NCBI GenBank assembly: GCA_910587255.1
Contig: CAJUKT010000084.1
Location: 1 to 50,893, forward strand
Reading direction: 5' to 3'
Length of the DNA: 50,893 nt
Source: an uncultured Oscillospiraceae bacterium
Lineage (GTDB): Bacteria; Bacillota; Clostridia; Oscillospirales; Oscillospiraceae
The notes beneath the pieces were generated by a model. The model did no database searches and had not been told where the DNA came from. It saw only the letters and a program-made list of their open reading frames with translations. Below, piece after piece: positions 25,994 to 33,744 of the stretch (the stretch's first letter is position 1; each line of letters starts with the position of its first letter). The translations under genes were made by a program, and so were the position numbers.

Positions 25994-28789
25994 ATGGACT
26001 ACAACAAGACCGTACACCTGCCCCAGACCGACTTTCCCATGCGGGCGGGCCTGCCCAAGCGGGAGCCCGAGCTGCTCAACCCCGAGTGGGCCAGGATCAC
26101 CTACCACAAGCTGATGGACAAAAACGCGGGCAAGCCCAAGTTCGTCCTCCACGACGGCCCGCCCTATGCCAACGGCAATATCCACATCGGCACCGCCATG
26201 AACAAGATCCTGAAGGATATCATCGTCAAATACAAGAACATGACGGGCTACTGCGCGCCCTATGTCCCCGGCTGGGACACCCACGGCCTGCCCATCGAGA
26301 CCGCCGTCTTGAAGGACAAGGGCGTCAAGCGGGAGGAAATGTCCGTGGCCGCCTTCCGGGACAAGTGCCAGGAGTTCGCCACCCAGTACGTGGGCCGGAT
26401 GACCGAGCAGTTCCAGCGCCTGGGGGTGCTGGGGGAGTGGGAGAACCCCTATATCACCCTGCTGCCTGAGTTTGAGGCCAAGCAGATCGAGGTATTCGGC
26501 AAGATGGCGGAAAAGGGCCTGATCTACAAGGGCATGAAGTCCGTGTACTGGTGCCCCCACGACCAGACCGCCCTGGCGGAGGCGGAGATCGACTACCAGG
26601 ACGACCCCTGCACCACCATCTTCGTCAAGTTCCCGGTGAAGGACGACAAGGGGAAGCTGGGCCAATACTGCGACCTCAGCAAGCTGTTCTTCGTCATCTG
26701 GACCACCACCCCCTGGACCATCCCCGGCAACGCCGCCATCTCCCTCAACGCGGACTTTGACTATGTGCTCCTCCAGGCCCCTAACGGTGAGGTCTATATC
26801 ATGGCCAAGGAGCTGGCGCAGGGCGTGTGCAAACAGGCGGGGCTGGACTATGACGCCTGCAAAATCCTCGCCACCCTCAAGGGCGCGGATTTCGAGCTGA
26901 TGGCGGCCAGGCACCCCCTGCTGGACCAGGACAGCGTGATTTTGAACGGCGGTCACGTCACCCTGGACGCGGGCACCGGCTGCGTCCACACCGCCCCGGG
27001 CTTCGGTGCGGAGGATTTCGACGTGTGCAAGCGCTACGACGACGCGGGGCTCACCCACATCGGCGTGCCCGTCCCCGTGAACGCCAAGGGCGTGATGACC
27101 GACGCCCGGTATAACGGGCAGTTCTACGCCAAGGGGAACGACCAGGTGGTGGCCGACCTGGAGGCGGAGGGCTTCCTGCTGGCCAAGGCCCAGATCACCC
27201 ACTCCTACCCCCACTGCTGGCGGTGCAAGCACCCCATCATCTACCGGGCCACCGAGCAGTGGTTCTGCTCCGTGGACGCCATCAAGGACCAGGCTGTCAA
27301 ATCCTGCGACGGCATCTCCTGGCACCCCGCCTGGGGCAAGGACCGCATGGTGTCCATGATCACCGAGCGCAATGACTGGTGCATCTCCCGCCAGCGGGTG
27401 TGGGGCGTGCCCATCCCGGTGTTCTACTGCGACGACTGCGGGGAGGCCATCGTCACCCCCGAAACCATTTCCCACGTGGCGGGGCTGTTCCGAGAGCACG
27501 GCTCCAATGTGTGGTTCGACCGGACGGCGGACGAGCTGGTCCCCGCCGGCCTTGCCTGCCCCAAGTGCGGCAAGGGCCGCTTCTCCAAGGAAAACGATAT
27601 CATGGACGTGTGGTTCGACTCCGGCTCCACCTGGGCGGCGGTGGCCGGCCAGCGGGCCAACCTCCAGTACCCCGCCGACGTGTATTTGGAGGGGGGCGAC
27701 CAGTACCGGGGCTGGTTCCAGTCCTCCATGCTCACCTCCATCGCCTGTAACGGCATGGCCCCTTACAAGCAGATTATCACCCACGGCTGGACGGTGGACG
27801 GCGAGGGCAAGGCCATGCACAAATCCCTGGGCAACGCCATGCCCCCCGAGGAGATCATCAAGGACTACGGCGCGGACATGCTGAGATTGTGGGTGGCCTC
27901 CGCCGACTACACCCAGGATATGCGCATCTCCAAGGAGATCATGAAGCAGCTGTCCCAGGCGTATTTGAAGATCCGCAACACCGCCCGGTACATGCTGGGC
28001 AACCTGGAGGGATTCCACCCCGCCCAGGCCGTGGCGGTCAAGGACATGACGGATCTGGACCGGTGGGCTGTGGCGGCGTTCAACGACCTTGTGAAGACCG
28101 TCCGCGCCGGGTACGACGCCTACGAGTTCCACACCGTCTACCGGGCCGTCTACAACTTCTGCGTGGTGGAAATGTCCAACTTCTATTTGGATATCATCAA
28201 GGACCGGCTCTACTGCGGGGACGGCGCGGGCCGCGCCTCCGCCCAGTCCGCCCTGTACCGCATTGTGGACGGCATGACCCGGATGCTGGCCCCCATCCTG
28301 GCCTTCACCAGCCAGGAGATCTGGACCGCCATGCCCCACAAGGCCGGGGACGACCCCGAGTGCGTGCTGTTCAACGACATCCCGGACTATGACCCGGCGC
28401 TGGCGCTGGACGAGGCCGAGGCCGCCCGCTGGACCGAGCTGCTGGAGGTGCGGGACGTGGTGCTCAAAGCCCTGGAGGAGGCCCGGGAGCAGGGCATCAA
28501 GAAGAACCAGGACGCGGAGGTCACCCTTGCCCTGGATGGAAATCAGATTATCGCCTGGGAGGAAAAACACTATTTGCCCGGGTTTGACGAAGCAGAGCTG
28601 GCTGCCCTGTTTATCGTCTCTAAAGTAACCGTGGAGCAGAGAGATGACGAGATTCCGGGTCTGAAGGTTTTGGTCAAGCTCTCCGACACCCCCAAGTGCC
28701 CCCGCTGCTGGAACCACGACGAGCACATCGGCGCCCCCGGCCACCACGCCGAGCTGTGCGCCCGCTGCGCCAGGGTTTTGGGAGAGTAA
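25994..28789 (+). CDS. ileS: Isoleucyl-tRNA synthetase
   Basis: A 931-residue class Ia synthetase that charges tRNA-Ile. The start region FVLHDGPPYANGNIHIGTAMNKILKD is typical, but the HIGH signature reads HIGT (residues 64-67). The editing domain has TTTPWTIPGN. The second signature, normally KMSKS, reads KAMHKS (606-611) within the normal context GEGKAMHKSLGN. The C-terminal zinc ribbon (CPRCWNH ... CARC) is present, as in bacterial-type enzymes. Both variants are probably tolerated, since the gene is intact and is the only ileS seen here. The start has AAAGGAG 8-10 nt upstream. Regulation should come from the T-box leader 660 nt upstream, but see that entry. A terminator follows. Confidence 0.96.
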   Translation: MDYNKTVHLPQTDFPMRAGLPKREPELLNPEWARITYHKLMDKNAGKPKFVLHDGPPYANGNIHIGTAMNKILKDIIVKYKNMTGYCAPYVPGWDTHGLPIETAVLKDKGVKREEMSVAAFRDKCQEFATQYVGRMTEQFQRLGVLGEWENPYITLLPEFEAKQIEVFGKMAEKGLIYKGMKSVYWCPHDQTALAEAEIDYQDDPCTTIFVKFPVKDDKGKLGQYCDLSKLFFVIWTTTPWTIPGNAAISLNADFDYVLLQAPNGEVYIMAKELAQGVCKQAGLDYDACKILATLKGADFELMAARHPLLDQDSVILNGGHVTLDAGTGCVHTAPGFGAEDFDVCKRYDDAGLTHIGVPVPVNAKGVMTDARYNGQFYAKGNDQVVADLEAEGFLLAKAQITHSYPHCWRCKHPIIYRATEQWFCSVDAIKDQAVKSCDGISWHPAWGKDRMVSMITERNDWCISRQRVWGVPIPVFYCDDCGEAIVTPETISHVAGLFREHGSNVWFDRTADELVPAGLACPKCGKGRFSKENDIMDVWFDSGSTWAAVAGQRANLQYPADVYLEGGDQYRGWFQSSMLTSIACNGMAPYKQIITHGWTVDGEGKAMHKSLGNAMPPEEIIKDYGADMLRLWVASADYTQDMRISKEIMKQLSQAYLKIRNTARYMLGNLEGFHPAQAVAVKDMTDLDRWAVAAFNDLVKTVRAGYDAYEFHTVYRAVYNFCVVEMSNFYLDIIKDRLYCGDGAGRASAQSALYRIVDGMTRMLAPILAFTSQEIWTAMPHKAGDDPECVLFNDIPDYDPALALDEAEAARWTELLEVRDVVLKALEEAREQGIKKNQDAEVTLALDGNQIIAWEEKHYLPGFDEAELAALFIVSKVTVEQRDDEIPGLKVLVKLSDTPKCPRCWNHDEHIGAPGHHAELCARCARVLGE

Positions 28790-28816
28790 CACCCTCCCCG
28801 GCCCTCCGGCATCAGA

Positions 28817-28852
28817 AAACCCTCCTCCCCCAGTGGGGGAGGAGGGTTTTTA
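28817..28852. terminator. Bidirectional terminator between ileS and the serpin gene
   Basis: AACCCTCCTCCCCC pairs with GGGGGAGGAGGGTT around AGT, with T-runs outward on both strands. It serves the two convergent genes. Confidence 0.9.
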
Positions 28853-30478
28853 TTATGACCCGTTGGGCTGGTTTACCACCCCGGTGAACAGGGGCAGATC
28901 GGAATCCCCCGTGACGGCGAACAGGAAGGGCCGGTCCAGGGTGAAGTCCACCTCGTCGTCCGGCGGCATGGCCCCGCCGGCCTCCATCATCACCACGGTG
29001 TAGGCCGCCGCCTCGCAGCCCTCCTCGTCCACCTTCACCCGGGCGGCGTGCTGGACGGTGGAGACGTACAGCGGCTCGTCCGTAGACGCCCCCAGGGGAT
29101 CGAAGTTGGAGATCGCGTAGTCAAACACGTCTGTGACCCCCAGCGCCTTCAGCCCGTCGATGAGGCTCAGGTCGGAGGACACGTCGAACCTGGGCATGGA
29201 CAGGTTGATGTTAAGGTATTTCTGCCCGGTCCAGCCCTCCCGGGTCACATTGCCCTTGTCGTCGTGCTGGTCGTACTTGGGGGCGAGGAGGAACTCCATG
29301 GCCTCGCCGCTCTCCAGCAGCCCGTCCACAGAGCATCCCTCGTCGGGGAGGATCAGCCACATAGAGCCGCCCCGCTGGAACGGGAGATTCACGGCGGTGA
29401 AATTGTCCCCCCAGTAAAAGGTGCTCTCCAGGGCCTTGCGCATGAACTGTGCGTCCACATCGCCGGAGGGGGCATGGAATGTGTCCGTCTCGGTGCGCTC
29501 CTGGCTGAACTCATCGTTCCAGGCGGCCTTGAAGTAGATGGTGGACGCCAGGGCCAGCACCGTGTCCGGGCTCATCTCCAGCCCCTTGGCCTGCTCCTCC
29601 AAAAGTCCCTTGGTTTGCTGGTTGAGCCAGTCCCGCAGGGCCTGGTTATACGCCTCCGAGCCCATCTGCCCGGAGAAGGAGGAGGCAAAATAAACCTTGG
29701 CCAGGGTGTCCAGGGTCTGCTGGCTGTAGGTCATGCCGTCCCGCAGCCACAGGGAGTTGGCCAGCAGGGAGGTGACCACCCCGTCGTCCCGGTAGTTGTC
29801 CAGCCACAGGGCGTTAGCCCGCTCCCGCAGGGCCTCGATGGAGTCCACCCCCAGGAGGTCCAGAATCTGCCCCCGGCTGTCCCCCCCGGCGGTCTCCGCC
29901 AGCATGGCCAGGGCCATATAGACGTTGATGGGGGAGTAGATCCGGTTTTCCTCCCCGGCCCCCGCCAGGAACTGGGCGCTGGTGGAGCCGATGAAGCCGT
30001 CCATCACCCCCGTGTAGTCGGTGCCGGAGCGGAGGGCCTTGCGGCTCTCCCACCAGGCCTCATAGGCCGCGCTATAGGCGTCGCTGGCCTTTTTCCAGGC
30101 GTCCTCCTCCTCGCCCAGGTCGGAATAGAAGTCCTCGTCCTTGGGGTACGGGGCCATCTCCGGCTCGTCCGCCAGGGCCAGGGCGCAGGTCTCGTAGGAC
30201 GCGGGCGTGCCGCCGCCCGCCTCGTCCGCTGGCATAATCCGGGGCTGGGGCCCGTCGGGGCCGTCCCCCAGCGCAGGCTCGTTGTAGCCGGACAGCAGCA
30301 TGGGCTGTCCGCCCTGTCCGGGCCACATGGCGATTCCTCCGATCACGGCCACCACCAGCACCGCCGCCACCGCCCCCATCCAGCGGGAGTAGGGGCGGCG
30401 CGCCCCGGGCCGGGCGGCCTTTTCCTTTAGGTCCTCGGGGGCGTGGATACCCTCGTTCGCCTGTTGATAGCGTTTCAA
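28853..30478 (-). CDS. Transmembrane serpin with an anti-sigma-like N-terminus
   Basis: A 541-residue single-pass membrane protein. Residues 1-33 are cytosolic; the stretch NEGIHAPEDLKEKAA resembles the N-termini of membrane anti-sigma factors. The membrane segment is about 34-52. A linker to about 125 leads to a complete serpin domain outside: YSPINVYMALAMLAETAGG, STIYFKAAWNDEF, MWLILPDEG, MPRFDVSS, and the end RPFLFAVTGDSDLPLFTGVV. The hinge is EEGCEAAAY (from about E485), close to the EEGTEAAA of inhibitory serpins, so loop insertion should be possible. By hinge spacing P1 falls at a Gly/Ala-rich stretch (MMEAGGAM). The start is TTG at 30478, overlapping the sigma factor stop as TTGA, with AAGGAGG 6 nt upstream. 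Tight coupling to the sigma gene suggests it controls that sigma factor. Confidence 0.85.
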   Translation of the reverse strand: MKRYQQANEGIHAPEDLKEKAARPGARRPYSRWMGAVAAVLVVAVIGGIAMWPGQGGQPMLLSGYNEPALGDGPDGPQPRIMPADEAGGGTPASYETCALALADEPEMAPYPKDEDFYSDLGEEEDAWKKASDAYSAAYEAWWESRKALRSGTDYTGVMDGFIGSTSAQFLAGAGEENRIYSPINVYMALAMLAETAGGDSRGQILDLLGVDSIEALRERANALWLDNYRDDGVVTSLLANSLWLRDGMTYSQQTLDTLAKVYFASSFSGQMGSEAYNQALRDWLNQQTKGLLEEQAKGLEMSPDTVLALASTIYFKAAWNDEFSQERTETDTFHAPSGDVDAQFMRKALESTFYWGDNFTAVNLPFQRGGSMWLILPDEGCSVDGLLESGEAMEFLLAPKYDQHDDKGNVTREGWTGQKYLNINLSMPRFDVSSDLSLIDGLKALGVTDVFDYAISNFDPLGASTDEPLYVSTVQHAARVKVDEEGCEAAAYTVVMMEAGGAMPPDDEVDFTLDRPFLFAVTGDSDLPLFTGVVNQPNGS

Positions 30479-30945
30479 AGCTCTACCTCCTTCAGCATAT
30501 CCCGCAGAAGGGCCCGGCCCCGGCTGAGCTGGGACTTGATGGTGCCCTCCGGCATGTCCAGCGTCTGGGCCATTTCGGCCACCGACAGGCCCTCGAAGTA
30601 GTGCAGGTGGATGACGGCCCGGTATTTCCCGGGCAGGGCGAGCACCGCGCTGTACACCTCGCGGTAGTCGTCCTCCACCCCCACCTCCTCGGCGGTCTCC
30701 AGGGGGACGATGCGGCGGCGCCACGGGGAGGCCAGCAGGCTCTTGCAGCGGTTCACCGTACATCGGATGAGCCACGCCTTGCGGTACTCGTCGTTGTGGA
30801 ACCTCTCCTCATGGCGGAAATAGCGCAGAAAGACCTCCTGGAACACGTCCTCCGCGTCGGGGACGCTGGCGGTGCGTGCCAGGGCGAGACGGTACACCAT
30901 ATCCCCCCAACGCTCCACCACCTGGGTGCGCTGCTCCTGTGTCAA
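30475..30945 (-). CDS. ECF sigma factor
   Basis: A 156-residue sigma-70 family protein with only regions 2 and 4. Region 2 carries the core-binding DAEDVFQEVFLRYFRHEERF (residues 25-45) and YRKAWLIRCTVNRCKSLL. Region 4 has the helix-turn-helix LSVAEMAQTLDMPEGTIKSQLSRGRALL near the C-terminus. The start is TTG at 30945 with GGGAGG 8 nt before it. It is translationally coupled to the transmembrane serpin gene. ECF factors are normally held by a membrane partner encoded next to them; the only candidate here is the serpin. No clear self-promoter could be identified in the 30946-31068 gap. Confidence 0.9.
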   Translation of the reverse strand: MTQEQRTQVVERWGDMVYRLALARTASVPDAEDVFQEVFLRYFRHEERFHNDEYRKAWLIRCTVNRCKSLLASPWRRRIVPLETAEEVGVEDDYREVYSAVLALPGKYRAVIHLHYFEGLSVAEMAQTLDMPEGTIKSQLSRGRALLRDMLKEVEL

Positions 30946-31068
30946 GGCCGTCGCCTCCCTTCCCGGGCCGCAGCAGCGGCCCGCCTCCCATGCCTCGGCC
31001 GCGGCCTGGGGCGGTTTTGCCTGTCGTTAATAACACCCTCGGACGAGGGCGCCGGTTGCGCTTTGGAT

Positions 31069-31099
31069 AAAAAAACCGCCGCTGGGCGGCGGTTTTTTT
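31069..31099. terminator. Terminator of ricT operon
   Basis: ACCGCCGC pairs with GCGGCGGT around TGG, with a run of A before it and of T after it, so it could act on both strands. On the minus strand it closes the long operon ending with ricT. Confidence 0.85.
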
Positions 31100-31105
31100 C
31101 CTGGA

Positions 31106-32305
31106 TCAGCCCTGTCCCTCCTGTCCGCCGCCCGGCCTGCGCCGGTGGTGGGGGCGGTAGCGCCGCTTATGGTTTTGCCCACCCGCGCCGGCGGGCTGGC
31201 CGCCCTCCTGGGCCGGCCCCTTGGGCTGGGCCTGCCGCTGGGCCTTGGCGGGGGCCGCCTTGTCCTGCCTGGGCTGGCCCTGGGCCGTCCCCTTTCCATG
31301 GCCCCGGTTCCGGCGGCCGCCCTGCTTTTCGGGCTGCTTCTGGCCGCCGTCGCCCAGATAGCGCTCCAGCACCTGGTTCAGGTCGGAGGGGCCCTCCAGC
31401 TTCCGCCCGCCGCGCAGCTGCTCCCCCTCCTGGGTGCGCAGCTTTTCCAGCTCCCCCTTTGCGGGCGGCTCATAGCCCTCGGGCCTGCGCCCCTTGCCGG
31501 AGCGCACCACCCGGATCTCCTGCGTCAGGTAGCTCTTGGGCTGCTCGGTGGAGTCCTCCAGGCGCACCTTTACCTGCTCCCGGAGCAGGTTGACGCCGGA
31601 CACGGTGCCCACCCCGTCGGGGCACTCCACCAGGGACTCCTGCTTGGGGCAGCGCTTCACCGCGTCCTCATAGGCCCCCTGCTCGTACTTGAGGCAGCAC
31701 ATCAGCCGCCCGCAGGTGCCCGAGATCTTGGTGGGGTTGAGGGACAGGTTCTGGGTCTTGGCCATCTTGATGGACACGGGCTGGAACTCGTCCAGAAACT
31801 GGGAGCAGCAAAAGGGCTTGCCGCAGATGCCGAAGCCCCCCAGCATCCGGGCCTCGTCCCGCACGCCGATCTGCCGCAGCTCGATGCGGGCCCGGAACAC
31901 CCCCGCCAGATCCTTCACCAGCGCGCGGAAGTCCACCCGCCCGTCGGAGGTAAAGAAGAACAGGATTTTGCTGCCGTCAAAGCTGTACTCCACCTGGACC
32001 AGCTTCATGTCCAGGCCGTGGCGCTCCACCAGCTGCTGGCAGGTGCGCAGGGCCTCCTTCTCCCGGCCCCGGTTTTCCCGGACCTGCCGCTCGTCCCGTT
32101 CGTTGGCCAGCCGCACCACCGGGCGCAGGGGCTGCACCACAGCGCCGTCTTCCACCATGGCGTTCCGGCGCACGCACACGCCGTACTCCAGCCCCTTGCC
32201 CGTCTCCACGATGACGCTCTGCCCCTCGGCCACGGTGAGGCCGGCGGGGTCGAAATAATATTGCTTGCCGCCCGGCCGGAACCGGACGCTGATGATCTCC
32301 GTCAT
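31106..32305 (-). CDS. ricT: PSP1-domain protein RicT (YaaT)
   Basis: A 399-residue cytosolic protein. In Bacillus, RicT joins RicA and RicF in the Y-complex, which binds [4Fe-4S] clusters and directs RNase Y mRNA processing. The PSP1 domain covers about residues 60-230. The conserved cysteine pairs are seen in GICGKPFCCSQF and CGRLMCCLKY. The last 100 residues are an unusual low-complexity Gln/Gly/Arg/Lys-rich tail ending in HKRRYRPHHRRRPGGG, which may bind RNA. GGAGG stands 9 nt before this ATG. It is the last gene of an operon with holB and darA, but three tandem repeat units lie between it and holB. Confidence 0.93.
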   Translation of the reverse strand: MTEIISVRFRPGGKQYYFDPAGLTVAEGQSVIVETGKGLEYGVCVRRNAMVEDGAVVQPLRPVVRLANERDERQVRENRGREKEALRTCQQLVERHGLDMKLVQVEYSFDGSKILFFFTSDGRVDFRALVKDLAGVFRARIELRQIGVRDEARMLGGFGICGKPFCCSQFLDEFQPVSIKMAKTQNLSLNPTKISGTCGRLMCCLKYEQGAYEDAVKRCPKQESLVECPDGVGTVSGVNLLREQVKVRLEDSTEQPKSYLTQEIRVVRSGKGRRPEGYEPPAKGELEKLRTQEGEQLRGGRKLEGPSDLNQVLERYLGDGGQKQPEKQGGRRNRGHGKGTAQGQPRQDKAAPAKAQRQAQPKGPAQEGGQPAGAGGQNHKRRYRPHHRRRPGGGQEGQG

Positions 32306-32340
32306 AAAGGGTGTCCTCCGTATCTGTTGAAATGGCCTGC

Positions 32341-32673
32341 GGCGGCCGGGCTTTTGCCCTCGCTTCGGTCCATCCGCGCTGCTCGCTGCGGCTGCGCGCT
32401 TCTTAATTGTCACGCTCCGCCTGCTCCCATCGCGCGGCTTCCCTCCGTCTCAGGCAAAACCCGCCTCCTCTGCGCGGCGGCCGGGCTTTTGCCTTCGCTC
32501 CGGTCCATCCGCGCTGCTCGCTGCGGCTGCGCGCTTCTTGATTGTCACGCTCCGCCTGCTCCCGGCGCGCGGCTTCCCTCCGTCTCAGGCAAAGCCCGCC
32601 TCCTCTGCGCGGCGGCCGGGCTTTTGCCCTCGCTTCGGTCCATCCGCGCTGCTCGCTGCGGCTGCGCGCTTCT
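32341..32673 (-). repeat. Tandem array of three dispersed-repeat units within the ricT operon
   Basis: Units start at 32341, 32477 and 32612 (spacing 136 and 135 bp); the third is cut at the holB stop. Each carries, on the minus strand, GGACCGAAGCGAGGGCAAAA, a hairpin closed by TTTTGCC, and GAGACGGAGGGAAGCCGCGCG. The units differ at only a few positions. The gap 32306-32673 holds nothing else. Confidence 0.88.
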
Positions 32674-33420
32674 TTAAAACAGCTGCGCGGCCAGCCACCC
32701 CAGGGTCAATCCCGCGTTGGGACGGTAGACCGCGTTCTCCCGGCAGGCCTTCAGCGCCCGGAGCACCTGCGCCCCCCGCCGGGGGCTCTGGGCCAGCCGC
32801 CGGGATACATGGCTTTCCGCCGCCCCCAGCAGGGCGGCCAGCTGCTCCGCCTTGGGCTTCGAGCACTCCAGCTCCACCAGCGCCTGGACGCAGGCCAGCT
32901 CGTCCCCCTCCAGCAGAAGCGCCGCCAGGACCGCCCCCTGCTCCACCAGCGCCGGGTCCGGGCCGTCCTCCCCGGGGGGCAGGGCCATGAGCTCGCACCG
33001 GGAGCGCACCGTGTCCAGCAGCAGCCCAGGCCGGGCGGCCGCCAGCAGGAAGGCGGCATAGGACGGGCCCTCCTCCAGCACCTTGAGCAGGGCGTTTTGG
33101 GCGGCGGGGTTCATGGCGTCCGCCGGGTGGATGATATATATCTTGCGCGCGCCCTCGTTGGGCCGGATATAGGCATCGGCGCGCAGGGCGCGGATCTGGT
33201 CCACCGTGATCTCACGCTTGTCCGGGGCGGGGGCGGTGCGCCAGATATCCGGGTGGGCGCCCGCCGCTACCTTCCGGCAGGGCCCGCACCGCCCGCAGGG
33301 GGGGCGCTCCCCCCGGCACAGGTAGGCCGCCGCCATACGCCCGGCCAGGGCGTCCCGCTCCTCCGCGCTCCCCCCGGTGATGAGGTAGGCGTGGGACAGG
33401 GGGCTGGGCAGCTCCATCAT
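32674..33420 (-). CDS. holB: DNA polymerase III delta-prime subunit
   Basis: A 248-residue AAA+ clamp-loader subunit, shorter than E. coli HolB but usual for Clostridia. The Walker A region is degenerate (GGSAEERDALA), as expected of delta-prime. The zinc module is CRGERPPCGRCGPCRK. The hallmark MNPAAQNALLKVLEEGP follows YIIHPADA. Its start overlaps the darA stop as ATGA. The position between darA and ricT matches Bacillus gene order. The C-terminal stop is directly abutted by the repeat array. Confidence 0.9.
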   Translation of the reverse strand: MMELPSPLSHAYLITGGSAEERDALAGRMAAAYLCRGERPPCGRCGPCRKVAAGAHPDIWRTAPAPDKREITVDQIRALRADAYIRPNEGARKIYIIHPADAMNPAAQNALLKVLEEGPSYAAFLLAAARPGLLLDTVRSRCELMALPPGEDGPDPALVEQGAVLAALLLEGDELACVQALVELECSKPKAEQLAALLGAAESHVSRRLAQSPRRGAQVLRALKACRENAVYRPNAGLTLGWLAAQLF

Positions 33421-33740
33421 AGCCGCTCGAACCGCTCCACGTCCACCACAAACAGGGTGGCCCCGCCCACGGTGACCTCCACCGGCATGACGGGCATGAA
33501 GCCGTAGCTCATCTCGGTGAGGGCGGGCACCATCTGCCTGCGGCTGTGGGAGTAGCGGTGGATCAGGTCGATGACCTGCTGCACCTTCTCCTCCTCCACG
33601 CCGATGAGCAGCGTGACGTTCCCCGCCAGCAGAAAGCCGCCGGTGGTGGACAGGCGGGTGGACGAAAACCCGTTTTTGGCCAGGTTCTGGGTGACGGCCC
33701 CCGCGTCGTCATGGTTGACGATGGCGATTATCAGCTTCAT
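33417..33740 (-). CDS. darA: Cyclic-di-AMP receptor DarA (PII-like, DUF970)
   Basis: A 107-residue PII-like protein. The N-terminus KLIIAIVNHDDAGAVTQNLAKNGF and the loop TRLSTTGGFLLAGNVTLLIGV are the family signature that lines the c-di-AMP site. The C-terminal strand is GGATLFVVDVERFERL. In Bacillus this receptor binds c-di-AMP, the nucleotide that controls potassium and osmotic balance; its output is unknown. It lies 4 nt after the decarboxylase gene and overlaps holB. tmk, which is next to darA in Bacillus, is absent here. Confidence 0.93.
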   Translation of the reverse strand: MKLIIAIVNHDDAGAVTQNLAKNGFSSTRLSTTGGFLLAGNVTLLIGVEEEKVQQVIDLIHRYSHSRRQMVPALTEMSYGFMPVMPVEVTVGGATLFVVDVERFERL

Positions 33741-33744
33741 CCCT

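Noticed and set aside
25832..28792. 986-residue open frame opposite ileS
   Set aside because: Antisense shadow; no ribosome site or recognisable domain.
32341..32673. CRISPR-like periodicity
   Set aside because: Whole units of about 136 bp are repeated with no short repeats alternating with unique spacers, and no cas genes are present.
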